From the NCBI GenBank assembly GCA_018389105.1, contig JACATO010001058.1:62001-126000 (forward strand): a DNA stretch of 64,000 nucleotides, in the 5' to 3' direction. This stretch comes from Nautilus pompilius. Its lineage: Eukaryota > Mollusca > Cephalopoda > Nautilida > Nautilidae. Shown here piece by piece: positions 27,301-39,300 of this stretch. Within the stretch, counting starts at the first letter, position 1; the number at the start of each line of letters is the position of its first letter. Under the pieces are notes generated by a model that was given only the letters and a program-made list of their open reading frames with translations, did not search any database and was not told the origin of the DNA. The position numbers were made by a program, and so were the translations under genes.

Positions 27301-30300
27301 CAGATCAGACAGTGCCTCTGTCAGAATTACCACCACACACAGACAATCACCCTCTCGATATTTTTAAAACTACCGGTCAAAAATTTACAAGTTAAGTATC
27401 TCCATTTCAAATATCAAAACAATATTTAATTCCTCTACTTGCTACAAGGCATGGACATAGGATCTAAAGAAAATACGAAAAATATCAAAAGCCTTCAAAT
27501 GACATCTGAATTACTTCACCCCTAAACACCACAAAGAACTATTTAACAAGGCGGCAGATCCAAGAATTTCAGAAGTTGTGATAAATCACACAAGCCATTC
27601 TCAAACCCCTACGTTGACAGATGCAGAAAGTTAAAAATTTGTAGATAAACCACCTTCTGAATCTTGGGCTAGAGGCTTTTCTAACAAAATGCTAGTATCA
27701 GAAGTGTAGCTTAATTATTTGACTTGAAAAATACAAAAAAAAAAATAAAATAAATAAATTGAATATCAGTTTGAATTTTGTACAAAGCACAAACATCATA
27801 AAACAAATCGATTCCGTAAAGCGACGAACAACATCTTACATTGTGCTGTGAATAGCATCAACAATTTCTCCATGCTGCCGACTGAAAAATTCGCTATTTT
27901 AACTGCTGCTGAAATTATAACTCAACCACCCACTTTAAAAAAAATATATCAATTAAATGCACATCTACAAGGAAATGGTGACACACAGGAGCGTGGCAGT
28001 GCCAGTCTTTTAGGTTAAGCTTTCTGTCAACATAATGCAAACAGTTCACAGATGCTGTCAGCTGCAAATAGCTCTAGTATGTCGACGTGTCCTGGAGTTT
28101 GTCAAATTCCAACACCTTTTAAACATTTAGTTAAACAGACTGTTAAAGAAAAGCAATTTTAGCAACATGGAAAATTCTAAATTCCCATTAATTAATAGAA
28201 AACAACAAAACTTACCTCAGGATTATAATCTGCATCATTTTCATCATCATATTCTTCTTCATGCTGAAAGTAAATCACAGGGAGCAATCATTTAAGTCTG
28301 TAAAATATTGGAAATAGCAAAAACCATAAAAGTGATATTTTCCACAGTTCCCATTTCTAGCAACACCCCCATCACCCTCCTCACAAAAAGGTTTGGGCAT
28401 TGGAATGCAATGCCTCATTTCAGCCCACCTGATCCCCCATACACATTTTTTTTTAGGGGTTACATCCTATTTTGTGAGGAACTCTCGAAACAGCTGTGCT
28501 GCAAAGTGTGGAGTAAGAACGATGGTGTTTATTGGTGAATGCAGTCAGCTGCAGTGCTGGGTGTACCAGATTATACTTCTGTCAGCAGCCAACGTGTCAA
28601 GGGTTTCCTCATGATCACTAAGTTAATAACAAAACAACAGTGTAGTTTCAGTATCAAATAAATTAAAGATACACATTTTGCATAACCCCCCCTTTTTAAA
28701 AAGGATAATGCAATTTTAAGATTATTTCGTATATATACAACCAGTCTACATGAACTTCATACGACATTCTTTATTACAGTCTGCAAGTCAGTGTCGCTTA
28801 TACACGACACAAGAAAGCCAAGTTTAATCAATGCTATTTTTTATTGAATTTACACAAAACAGCAACTGATTAAGTTTTCAATACTATTTTTTTGTAACAA
28901 CCTGAAACTAGCCAATTTGCTATTACCCCAGAGTATTGGTAAATACCTTACCCAGGTAAAAATTTAACAGTCTGCACGATACAAAAATATTAATAAGCTA
29001 AACCCATTCTGATAATTCAACACTTACCAGATGTGGACATGACATCTTCAAATCAAGCTTCAGAATTTTTCTCTCTACATTTGTGTATGTAGAATTAGAA
29101 TAACTTAATCAAAGAAGAAACCAAACTGCATAAAAGTATTTCAAACTCTTCTACTATTAGCAAATTTAATTTCACTTAAAACTATTAATAGATCTTTTCA
29201 ATACTAACAGAATATATTCTTGTTTCCTGGAAGTATTTAAGAATTACAAGACTTACTTAGAAATCTGAGAGGGGATAAAAACAAATAGAGAAAATTTCAT
29301 TACCTCTTCGTCTCCTTCATCTTCATACTAAAAACAAGAACAAACAAACATATTACAATGTTTTACAAAAAATTGTGACCTATGAGATATTAGAATCTGA
29401 GAAAGCACTAACCCATCACCAAAAAAAAAAAAAAAAACAAAAGTTTCTTTGCCCATCCCCACAATGACTGACAGGGGAAAAACACTAATACAATTACTTT
29501 GACAGCAATAATTCAGAACCCGTGATAAAATGTTACCATGACGACTATCGAGTGCTGAGAAAATTTCCATTTCCACAACACTTCTGTACAATCTGCCTAA
29601 AAAAATGCGCCAACACTCACCTCATCTTCAAGAGCTTCTCCAGTAAAATATAGAACAGCTCGTGGTACTATCCTCTCACGGATGAAATGCCCTATTTCAA
29701 AATCAGCAGCCAGAACTGCTTCTGCATTATCATCCTAAAACAGAAGCAGCTGATGAATAAACTGACTGTTACAGATATATTCTTAACGTGTTTTGATAAA
29801 TAGATTGAAGAAAAAGACAACCCATCAGTTTATCAAAAATGCACCTTTATGACAATTTCTTAAACTCCCAAGCAGAAACCAAGCCAAATACACAAAACTA
29901 TACAAAATGGATAAATTTTATACCATTTCTAAAAACAATATTTAGTTTTAATACTCCCACCAGGATTATACGTTACACTCATAAGATGCATTACAAAGGG
30001 AATAAAGTAACATGCCTGTTTCACTATCACATTCACTTTAAATAATCATTAATTAATTCAGTTTCAAATATTCAATCAAAACATGACACCTACCAGATCT
30101 TCATCGGGATTTTCAGCTGTTAAGAGAGGAAAAAAAAAGAAAACTTTTAGACTTAAAAATAAATTAAAATCTAAATGGATTTTTATAAAATATTATACTA
30201 GAGAAGCTTAAATTGCATTTCAAAAGAAAACACCTGCTGACTAACTTATGGTTTCAATACTGACGTAAAACAAATGTATAACCAGGTAGATAATTAAATA

Positions 30301-33300
30301 ACCTACAAATAGTGTGTTCACCTAAAGTTGTCAAATTGACTCAACCTCTTTTCTCCGTTTGAACAAGACAACTCTCCAGTGCATTAACACACAGCCCACC
30401 TACAAAAATAGACTAACACACACAGTCTGTAGCCTCCATTGACACTAAAGGCAAGATTAGCAATATCTGCACATGGACTATGTTGAGAGTGATTGTAGAC
30501 CAATGCCCTGTATATTACACTACAAAAGTTTTGTATGAGGTCATTAGTTGTTGCATGATCTCTCAACTGAGTTTTAGTAACATAACAATTCTATTGCTTC
30601 CAGGTGGTACACACGGCTCAGTCAGACATGAACCAACAGAAGTTACTAATGTCAGGTGATTCCAAATCTACATAACAATGGTCAAATTGGGTACAAAAAC
30701 CTGTCACAAATGCATAGTGAACAATAACTACAACTCTTCCACAACAACAATACCTAGCTAAGCTACAGTGTTGTCAACCAACTTTAGCCAAAAGTACAGA
30801 ATCTCAAACAAGAGTGCACCATAGACTAGTAGCCTAGGACTCAACTTACACTGGATCCAGTAACCATTCTAAAATGAAGTTATAAACTAAAAAAAGTTTA
30901 GTTGAATTTTGAGAAGATAAATGACTCTGGATGCTATCACATAAAAAATTTAAAGACGATTCTCTGATGGAACGTTACAGGGCATCACTATTTGGAGGTC
31001 GGACTTAAACAGTTCAAATCCCAAGCATTTTGCCATTATAGATGATAACGCAAGACCCTGTCGTACAAGGTTAGTTGTAAACCACCTTCCAAGAGGAAAT
31101 TACCCGTTTGCAGAGCCTGCTTATTTCTCTACCTAAACCCAACAGAACAAATCTGATCTACCGGTACCAGAAGCAGGCAGAGTTGCAATCCATTTCAAAA
31201 CTGTTCACATCTGCTGGAAGTTGAATGTAATTTTTTTTATGACAGTAAAGGACATTTTTTGTCATGTAAGCACAATATGCTACAGTGCAAACCAGAAGTG
31301 GCCATACAACTATAAGCCATGTGACCTTAGGATGTACAAATATCGACTAGTGGTGTGATAATGAAAAGAAGAAGAAACACCCAAAATATCCAGATATTAA
31401 GTAAAAATTAAACTGTCAAATTTTAGGGCTATTTGTAAACTGTGCAAATGTTATCCTCAATAAATTCAAACAATACTGAGAGAAGTCTCCACCCTTAGAG
31501 CACTAACACAAGGTATTCTAGTAAATTTTCAGAGTCTTTAGTTGGGCTAAAAGATTTAGCAGACAAGAGGAAACTTTACAAAAACAGTATTCGCCATTTG
31601 CATCCTTCCCAATTATCCTGAAAATCAACTAACAGATTTGTTTCATTTAACAAATTAAGATTCCACAGTACCAATTCATTAAGAAAAAAAAAGAAACAAG
31701 CTTTTAACAATACAAGTAAAAACTCACACATTGGTGGTTTGAAGAAGTTAAAGAAAGAATCTGTATCCACTGTTTTCGTCACAGTTCGGGTTGTTCCTTT
31801 TCCTTTATGCTTGAGCCTTTTTCTCACGATCTTCATTGTAACATTCTTCCCTTTCTTCCAGTCTATAGTACATCTGACAAAGAAGCACAACAAAGGTGAA
31901 CTCATATTCGCTCATCTTGACAGTTATTTTACATTGATGAAAATGCACAATATTTCTGAGGTTGGGCAGAAAATGATAGCAAAATTATAGCCACATCCCT
32001 TGTTAGCATAACTTTGTAATCTACAACAGCAGTTCGAATTGTCAGAAATCTTAACTTTCTAATAACTCTGGAATACTGAATCAAGTTTGATCAATTCAGC
32101 TATTAAATATGAATTAACAAACAAACATTTTTCATCTATATCACTTGTTACAAAATAAAATTTGACCTACTGTTTGGCGATAACTCTATTGTAATAGAGT
32201 TCCCCTGTTTGAGTCAAGTGAAACTGGCTAAAGTAAATCACCCAAAAATGACCAGGCACGAAGCCATTTCGCCACCACTTCCACTGGCTGTTTACATCAG
32301 TGAATTCCCCCCACAAAACCCTACCTTCTGGTCACGTGGATAAGTCTCTAGTGTCTGTACCTCAAATCTCTAATTTAGCCAGTCAGTTAGCAATGGGAAC
32401 GGAAGATGCAAAGTGAGAGATGGTCATCAAGCAGAGTTAAGGTCATCTCTGGGCAATCACAAGCCAGCATTTATATAATCTGTTAACCTGAATGTTAACG
32501 ACACTAGGCCAGTGGATTCCTTCCATCACATGGCTGAAGAGAAGCCAGAGAGAGAGAGCTGACAACACCTGGACAAACACCACTCGTAGGCTGGCCCAGC
32601 GAAAATGACCGAGGAGGATAACTGTATCTGAAGAGGCAGGGATGGGAAAACTGAAATCTAAACTGCTTCTGCTCACTCCCATTTCAAATATTTTGTAGTA
32701 TATTACATTTCTAGTGAACACTATTTTTCAATAATTTTCCATGATTCTTATTCCTCAACATCTTCTGATCTTGTTCCTGTCACTGCGACGTACTGCAGAA
32801 CTTGACAGCAAGAGCGTTACCAACAGAGAGAGAGAGAGACAACAGTCTTGTCTATACTAGGTTCTGTATCTTTCAATGATGATAAGAAACTTAGCATTAA
32901 AAGTAATGACAATGACAAGATTAAAAATCTGAATCTGTATTATCGCCTCTTCTGACAACAGCCAGGTAATTTTACTGTACATTTTTGACTTTCCGCACTA
33001 TAAACTGAACACATTCTCTTATTTGGATGCAACATCCTAGAAACTGTCTGAATGCTTGTGCATATTGAATACTGCATTTCCCAAACAGAACAGGGTTAAA
33101 AAAAATCGTAATTCAGACAAATTTTACATTGTTACAAACTGTTTATGGGGAAATAAAAAGTTTGTCCTGTAAAATATTTTTTTTTAAGTCTGAAAATGGT
33201 ATTTTCCCCATTTACACTGAATGCGGTTTTAAATATGCAGTCTTTTTAAACTTAGTTACTAATGGTATCTGCTGATTAAAATCACATCTGGTCTGCTTCT

Positions 33301-36300
33301 GAAGCAGAAACTAACTACTTTTTCCTTTCCCTTTTATGAACTGTGTACAAATCTTAAATAAATTCAGTTCCATGGTTATACTGAGCAAAACTCTTGATCA
33401 AACATCTGCATTAAACTGAAGGAAAACATCTTTACACGAGACAGACAGACAGACTTCTACTGCTCACTCACCCCTTGCATTTAATTATCTCAGGTCCTTC
33501 AAATGAAAAGGGATCATTTTGTTCAGGCTCAGACTTCATGATGTACTGTTTGGTTAAAACAGCATTTGTGAAAAATTCATTTGGTTCAAAATGAAACTCC
33601 AAAGTAAAACCCTACAAAATATAAATTTGCTAAATTAACTTTCTGACCAAAAAAAAAGGGGGGGGGTAGAAAATCCTTTGTTAACAAAATTAATCCCTTC
33701 ATCCCACTCAGATAGCTAACAATGGGAAGCAGCAAAGCTATAATGCACAAGGCATTCTGCCCTTCCTAATCAGCATCCCAACTAACAGATTACATAGAAA
33801 TCCTATTGTTTGCATTGAGTAACTGCAAATTAGGCATCTCCAAAAGCAGCTGTGCACAAAATCCCTATTAAACAAAAAGTCTAATATCCAGTAATTAATT
33901 TAAGTGGTATTTTTTTTTTAAAACGCGAAACACCAATAATAAAATGTGATTAGGCAACTTATGAGAAAATAGCGCTCAAACCAAACATTCCTGAAAAGAT
34001 ATCTTATGTGGCACCATGTTAATTAACCAGTAAACATATTGTACTGTACAACTTTAAGAGGTGTGGCCAAAGAGGGTTCGGCAGCTATCATGGCATTTGG
34101 GACATTTCATCAGGCTTCTTCTCTAGCCAGACACCTGGCAGCAACCTTCATCAACATTCAGAAATTTGCTGCTAATCAGACCTGCTGGCCGTTGATGGCA
34201 ATGTCACTCCCACACTTATGCGGCCAGGCCAATAACGGCAGGCAGTGCTAAGCTGCATAGACCATTGATGCTGTGATGCTCAGTGACTTCATCAAGCAAA
34301 TAGGTGATGTGACATCATATCATCATCATCCTTTTGCAATGTTTGAGGTCTTTATGACCCATAGGCTGAACCAGACAGATTGTGCTGAGCCGAAGCAATA
34401 TGATGTAAATGTTCTCAAGTGTTCTGCAACATCAATACAAAAGCACACACTTTCTGTTGTCTGGCTCATCATCCACACATTTTTGACACATACAATACTA
34501 CACTGATAATCCACAGCCAGCAAGAGTGCCAATTACCAGCAACTTGGATCAATCAGTGACTGACATGTTGGTACACAACAGCAGCATCATGTGGTTTTGG
34601 CTTTCTTGAACCCAGTGACCTATTAGATGTGGTTTTGTGGCACAATTGTAAAGACTGGTCCCATCTGCACTGTAGATATCATCAAATGCAGTTTTCTTCC
34701 ACTAATCTCTGCCTGCACTCTGAGTCACAATGAAATTAGTCTTTCCCAGTGTGCAAGCAAGCTTTCTGCTTTTAGGATGGGGTTCCAATGAAGCAACCCT
34801 TTGTCCACAGACTTCAATGACAGCAATTCATCTCAGGCAGAGCTACAGTGGGAGGAAGGGAGTGGTCAGCTATGGCAACATAACCAAACAACTCTGCACT
34901 TGAATGCCGTCAACGAAGAACAGAGGTTGACTGGCGCTAATGGCAGAGTATTGCTGTTGGCTACCTGTCCCTTCAATCTGCAAATCAAATGTACTTACAA
35001 TAGATTTGTTTGCGCTGGCCATAAGTGACAGCGCTATTAACCAAAGCAAACTAGAGAACTACAACCATCTTACAAAATTTCGACAAAATCATTTCATTTA
35101 ACCAATTTCTTTCAAGCAACATCTTTAGCCTTTACCCATGTCCAAATCTAGGTTTTCAGTTTGTTGCAATTTATGCCATTGATAGGTGAAAAATGTGGCA
35201 ATATCTTTCTGAAAACCAGCCATGTCCTATTTTCCAAAAATCAGATCCTACCTCTCTTGCAAAAAAATTTCAATGGTCTGCAGGAGTCAGTCACCTAAAA
35301 ATTTATTTTAAATTTCAGTTCACCAAAACATTTCTTCTCACTTATCCCTTTTCCTGATTAAATATAGAAATTACCGAATGGGAGGAATCCTGCCACCGGG
35401 TGACAAACCAGGACCACAATCACCAGGCACTAAACACCACCACAGGCAGTTTACAAATTTACAGAAATATCACAATGTGTCAAAAATCCTGAATCAGCAA
35501 AGGTAATTAACATGGTGCCCCTATCTCTTGTACTTAATGCAGTATTTCCACTAGATGTCAGAACGTATTAAGGCACTTTGTAAACATTTTAGCTATACAT
35601 TAAAAATCTAACTTTAATTAGAAACCTTTTATTTATCACTTCAAGTGCAAGTCAAAATTGACTAGTTCTTCAATTTGCGCTTCAAATGATCTTTGCAAAA
35701 ATCTAAACGTTTCCATGATAGAGTCTAAATGAAGGATTAAAAATGTTTATATTTTAAAAAAAAGAAGCAATGAAAGTGTAAAGGAAGAACTTACCATGGG
35801 ATTTGATTCTGAAAATTTAACCTTAATGTCTATTAGGTGCTGAAGTATTGGTTCATCGTGTTCCTACAAAGTACAACAACATCATATAAATGTAATATTA
35901 AAGTATATGGTCAACAATAAGTGTGAAAAACATTTTAAACGCTTCAAACCAAAACAAATGGAAATGTCAAAGAAAAGAAAAGAAAATCAAAAGCTTCTCT
36001 TTAAATATAGGCCCCATACTTGATTAATTCCTATTAGCATGCATGCAAGGTGGTTTAACTTCATCTTTACTATGGAGGAAGACTTAAATTAACAAAATTC
36101 CACCACTACTCTTCGAATGGGCTGTCACTAAACTATCAGAATTTCATTTTGAAAGACCCAGGAGGATTTGTTCATATTGATTCTAAAACAATCTGTAGTT
36201 ATTATAGCAGCTAGATCCAAACATCGAACAGGAACCTCGCTATATTTATTTAGAGCAATGTTGCGGTTCGGGGAACAAAGTGTTACCGATTTTTGACGAG

Positions 36301-39300
36301 TACCAAAAGATAGTGAAAAGGAACATTGTACTCTTACCCTGGTGCATCAGCGTTAACAGGAAAACCATAAGTAAACCAGCTGCAAAAACATGTGGCCAAC
36401 TAATGCGGATTCTCACTAATTACAATGAGATGTTATGACTTTCTGAGAAGCTGTGTTTCTTACCTGTACCATTTCTGACAGCATGTCTACATTCTTAAAT
36501 ATTGTCAACCAGAAGTGTGGGATACCTTTTATATTTTCTGAAAATGAAAAAAATCTGCATTAATCAACCATTTTCCTTTTACAAATTGAGTTGGAGTTTA
36601 TCATTAGCAATCAATACTAACATTTTATTTTCAAAAGCCAGTCTCAACAGAAATTATTTTAATTGATATTATCAAAAATATTTTTCTAAATGATGGGCTT
36701 GCTAAAACCGAATTATGATAAAGTGAAATTAATTATAAAAAATGTATATGAAAACAATTAGATTTGGTTTGCTTTCTAAGACTGGTCTCTGAAGAAAATT
36801 TCAGAGAAACCAAAGCATTATTATGCAAATCAAGACTTCACTTTTATTTTGCATTTTTTTTGAATAATAAATTGTCTTTTTTAAAGCAAACAAACTGAAA
36901 ACAGATGCCACATTTGCCATGTTATTAGCTTAGAAGGATATGCAAAAATACATAAATTTTAAAAATAACTTTGTAAACTAGTATGCTAAAATCCAGTTTG
37001 TTTATTAGATGTCCACGACAGGTAAGAATTCTCCGCTAGTCAAGTGACGCAAACCAGAATTTTCTCTCTTTTTCAATTATCTAAATACAGTATTTTAGTT
37101 TGACCAGAATAAGACCCAATCATTGCTGGCTATAGTCATTCAAAAATACTTTTTAATGTATAAAACTTGATAGAAAATATTCAGAATTAGAAATCAAGAA
37201 TTTTCTTTAATGCATACAACTTAACATTTTCAAGTGGTGGGTCACACAATAGGAATCTAGGACATGAAAAACACACCTACCATTTCCTTCATTGACTTTA
37301 TTTTCATCTGTTTTACTCTCTTCAATATTTGCTTTAGTATTTAAGTCATCCTGTCCAAAAGAAAAGCAAAAACATTAACCCGAAAAACAATTGCATAATC
37401 TGTGCCATCAACCTCATTTTGTATTTCAAATTTTACACCAATTGCAAATGCACCACTTTTGCCATTAGTTTAAGCACCAAATAAATTCTGAATTAGAATT
37501 TTATTTATTTACAATAATATATAAATAACATTTTCAAATCAAAACTTCACCCCCCCTCCTTGCAATCAGCATATTAAACGGTTTATTGAACATTTTTTCT
37601 TCCAATCTAGATTTATCACCCAAATATGCCCCAAAACCCTGTCGTCGGTACACAATTTCAGTCTGTCTAAATATAAATACTAACCAATTTAACTACCAAA
37701 TAAAGCAACAATTGGACACCGGTTAAATTCTAGCAACTGCTTGAAATCCAGATTACTTTATTAAAAGCCAAATCACTGGCTTAAAACTGCAAAAGTCCTC
37801 CGTATTTTCTACTGAACAGATTTATTCAAACTTACAGCTAATTGTTCATCATCGCTAGGCCAGCTACATTCATCATCTGTAGGCTCTACATTACCAGATA
37901 CAACCTCTTTCCTCTGGAGAAGAAAGAAAAATTGACATTTAAAGACTTTAGACATGAAACAGCTGGTAGAATTGGGGCTGTGCAATTTTCATGTTTAGTG
38001 AAATCTGCATTGAGATTTTACTTAAAGACTGCAGAACAAAGGATATTCAGAAATCCTCCTCCAATAGTCTCAGTCCTAGCTCACCTTTCCATACAGAGGC
38101 TCGTACTGCGGAGCATATTTGCATTCCAAACTATGTAGTTCTTTATAAAATTCTGCCTCCACTTTTGTTGATTCAAACTGAAGTTTCTTCAGACATTTTA
38201 TTCTCCTCTTCACAGACTGCGGTAAGCTGCAAGACAATATTGTAGTTTTATTTCAGTACAAATGGCCAAGTCTGTTTAAAAGCCAACAAGGAATTCAAAT
38301 GCATTAGAAGTGAAAGGCTTCAACGCCAACTTCATGGTGGAAGCTGATGGACAGCAAAGAAACCATTAAATTGAGAAAGTTCCTAATTTAAGGTTTCAGA
38401 ATGAAAAATGCCCACTCACAGCACAACTGTTATGAATCTCCTCTCCAGAAAACAACAAAGATGTTCCGGAATCCAATCTTGACACTTAATGCTGTACTTA
38501 TCAAGCAGTTCAGCATTTGTAGAGACACATCATGTCATGTCTAAATGTTGACATTTGTGTATCAAGATCTTGCATACAAACTTATCTCTTGGAAATCCCA
38601 CCCCAAGCATTAATATAAACAGATTAAACTTCAATATCAAGTCAACAATTACAGTTCTTTGAGCCGACAAAACCTTAAGTTACTTAAACTGAGTAACGAT
38701 TATAAGCAATCCAGAAACTCTCTCGTCGTGAGAAAATGTTGATGAGGTAAATAGAATTTTTTCAAATAGCAATATTACATTTGCTAAACTTAGTTTTACA
38801 TTACCTCTGAATATAAGTAGAGGGTGTCCCGACAATTCTTCCTAGTCTATCCTGTAATGCTGCAAGTACCTGAGGGTTCTGCATCAATTGGTTGGCAATG
38901 TCACCAGCAGCTGCATTGTTATCTTTGTCGTCTTTAAATTAAAAAAAGAAAATGATGATGACACTTATCCAAATAAGAAATTAAATTTGAATAAATTAGT
39001 TTATTTTTTGTGCCATCTGAGAATATGCTTCTCTACTGAATTTCTTCTCAGCATCAAATCTGTTTAAATTTTTTGTTTAGTATATTTTATAGCAAGTAAA
39101 TTTATACCCGATTCTTCATCTTCAATTTCAACTTCTTCCGATTCCTCAGTGGTTGCTCCAGCAGTTTCAGCATTTCTACAATTAAAAAATTCTACATAAA
39201 AATTGAGTTCATACACACTACATTTATGCAGCAAAGTCTTTTTAACGCCAATTTTCTTCATTTCAATTATATAAACTTTAATTGTGGCTAAAATTTAGAA

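Larger units (their letters stand above)
18325..28215 (-). other. NAP1L1 last intron, about 9.9 kb
   Basis: Separates the acidic-tail exon from the CKQQ exon. It holds a pair of diverged repeat copies (22.48-22.96 and 23.83-24.34 kb), a (TA)n run at about 26625-26645, several poly-A/T runs, and a 42-base exon-like segment at 27840-27881. No other gene is recognised on either strand. Confidence 0.75.

Noticed and set aside
31000-31030. A tRNA B-box-like AGTTCAAATCC that might mark a SINE head
   Set aside because: No A box at the right distance and no cloverleaf could be drawn.
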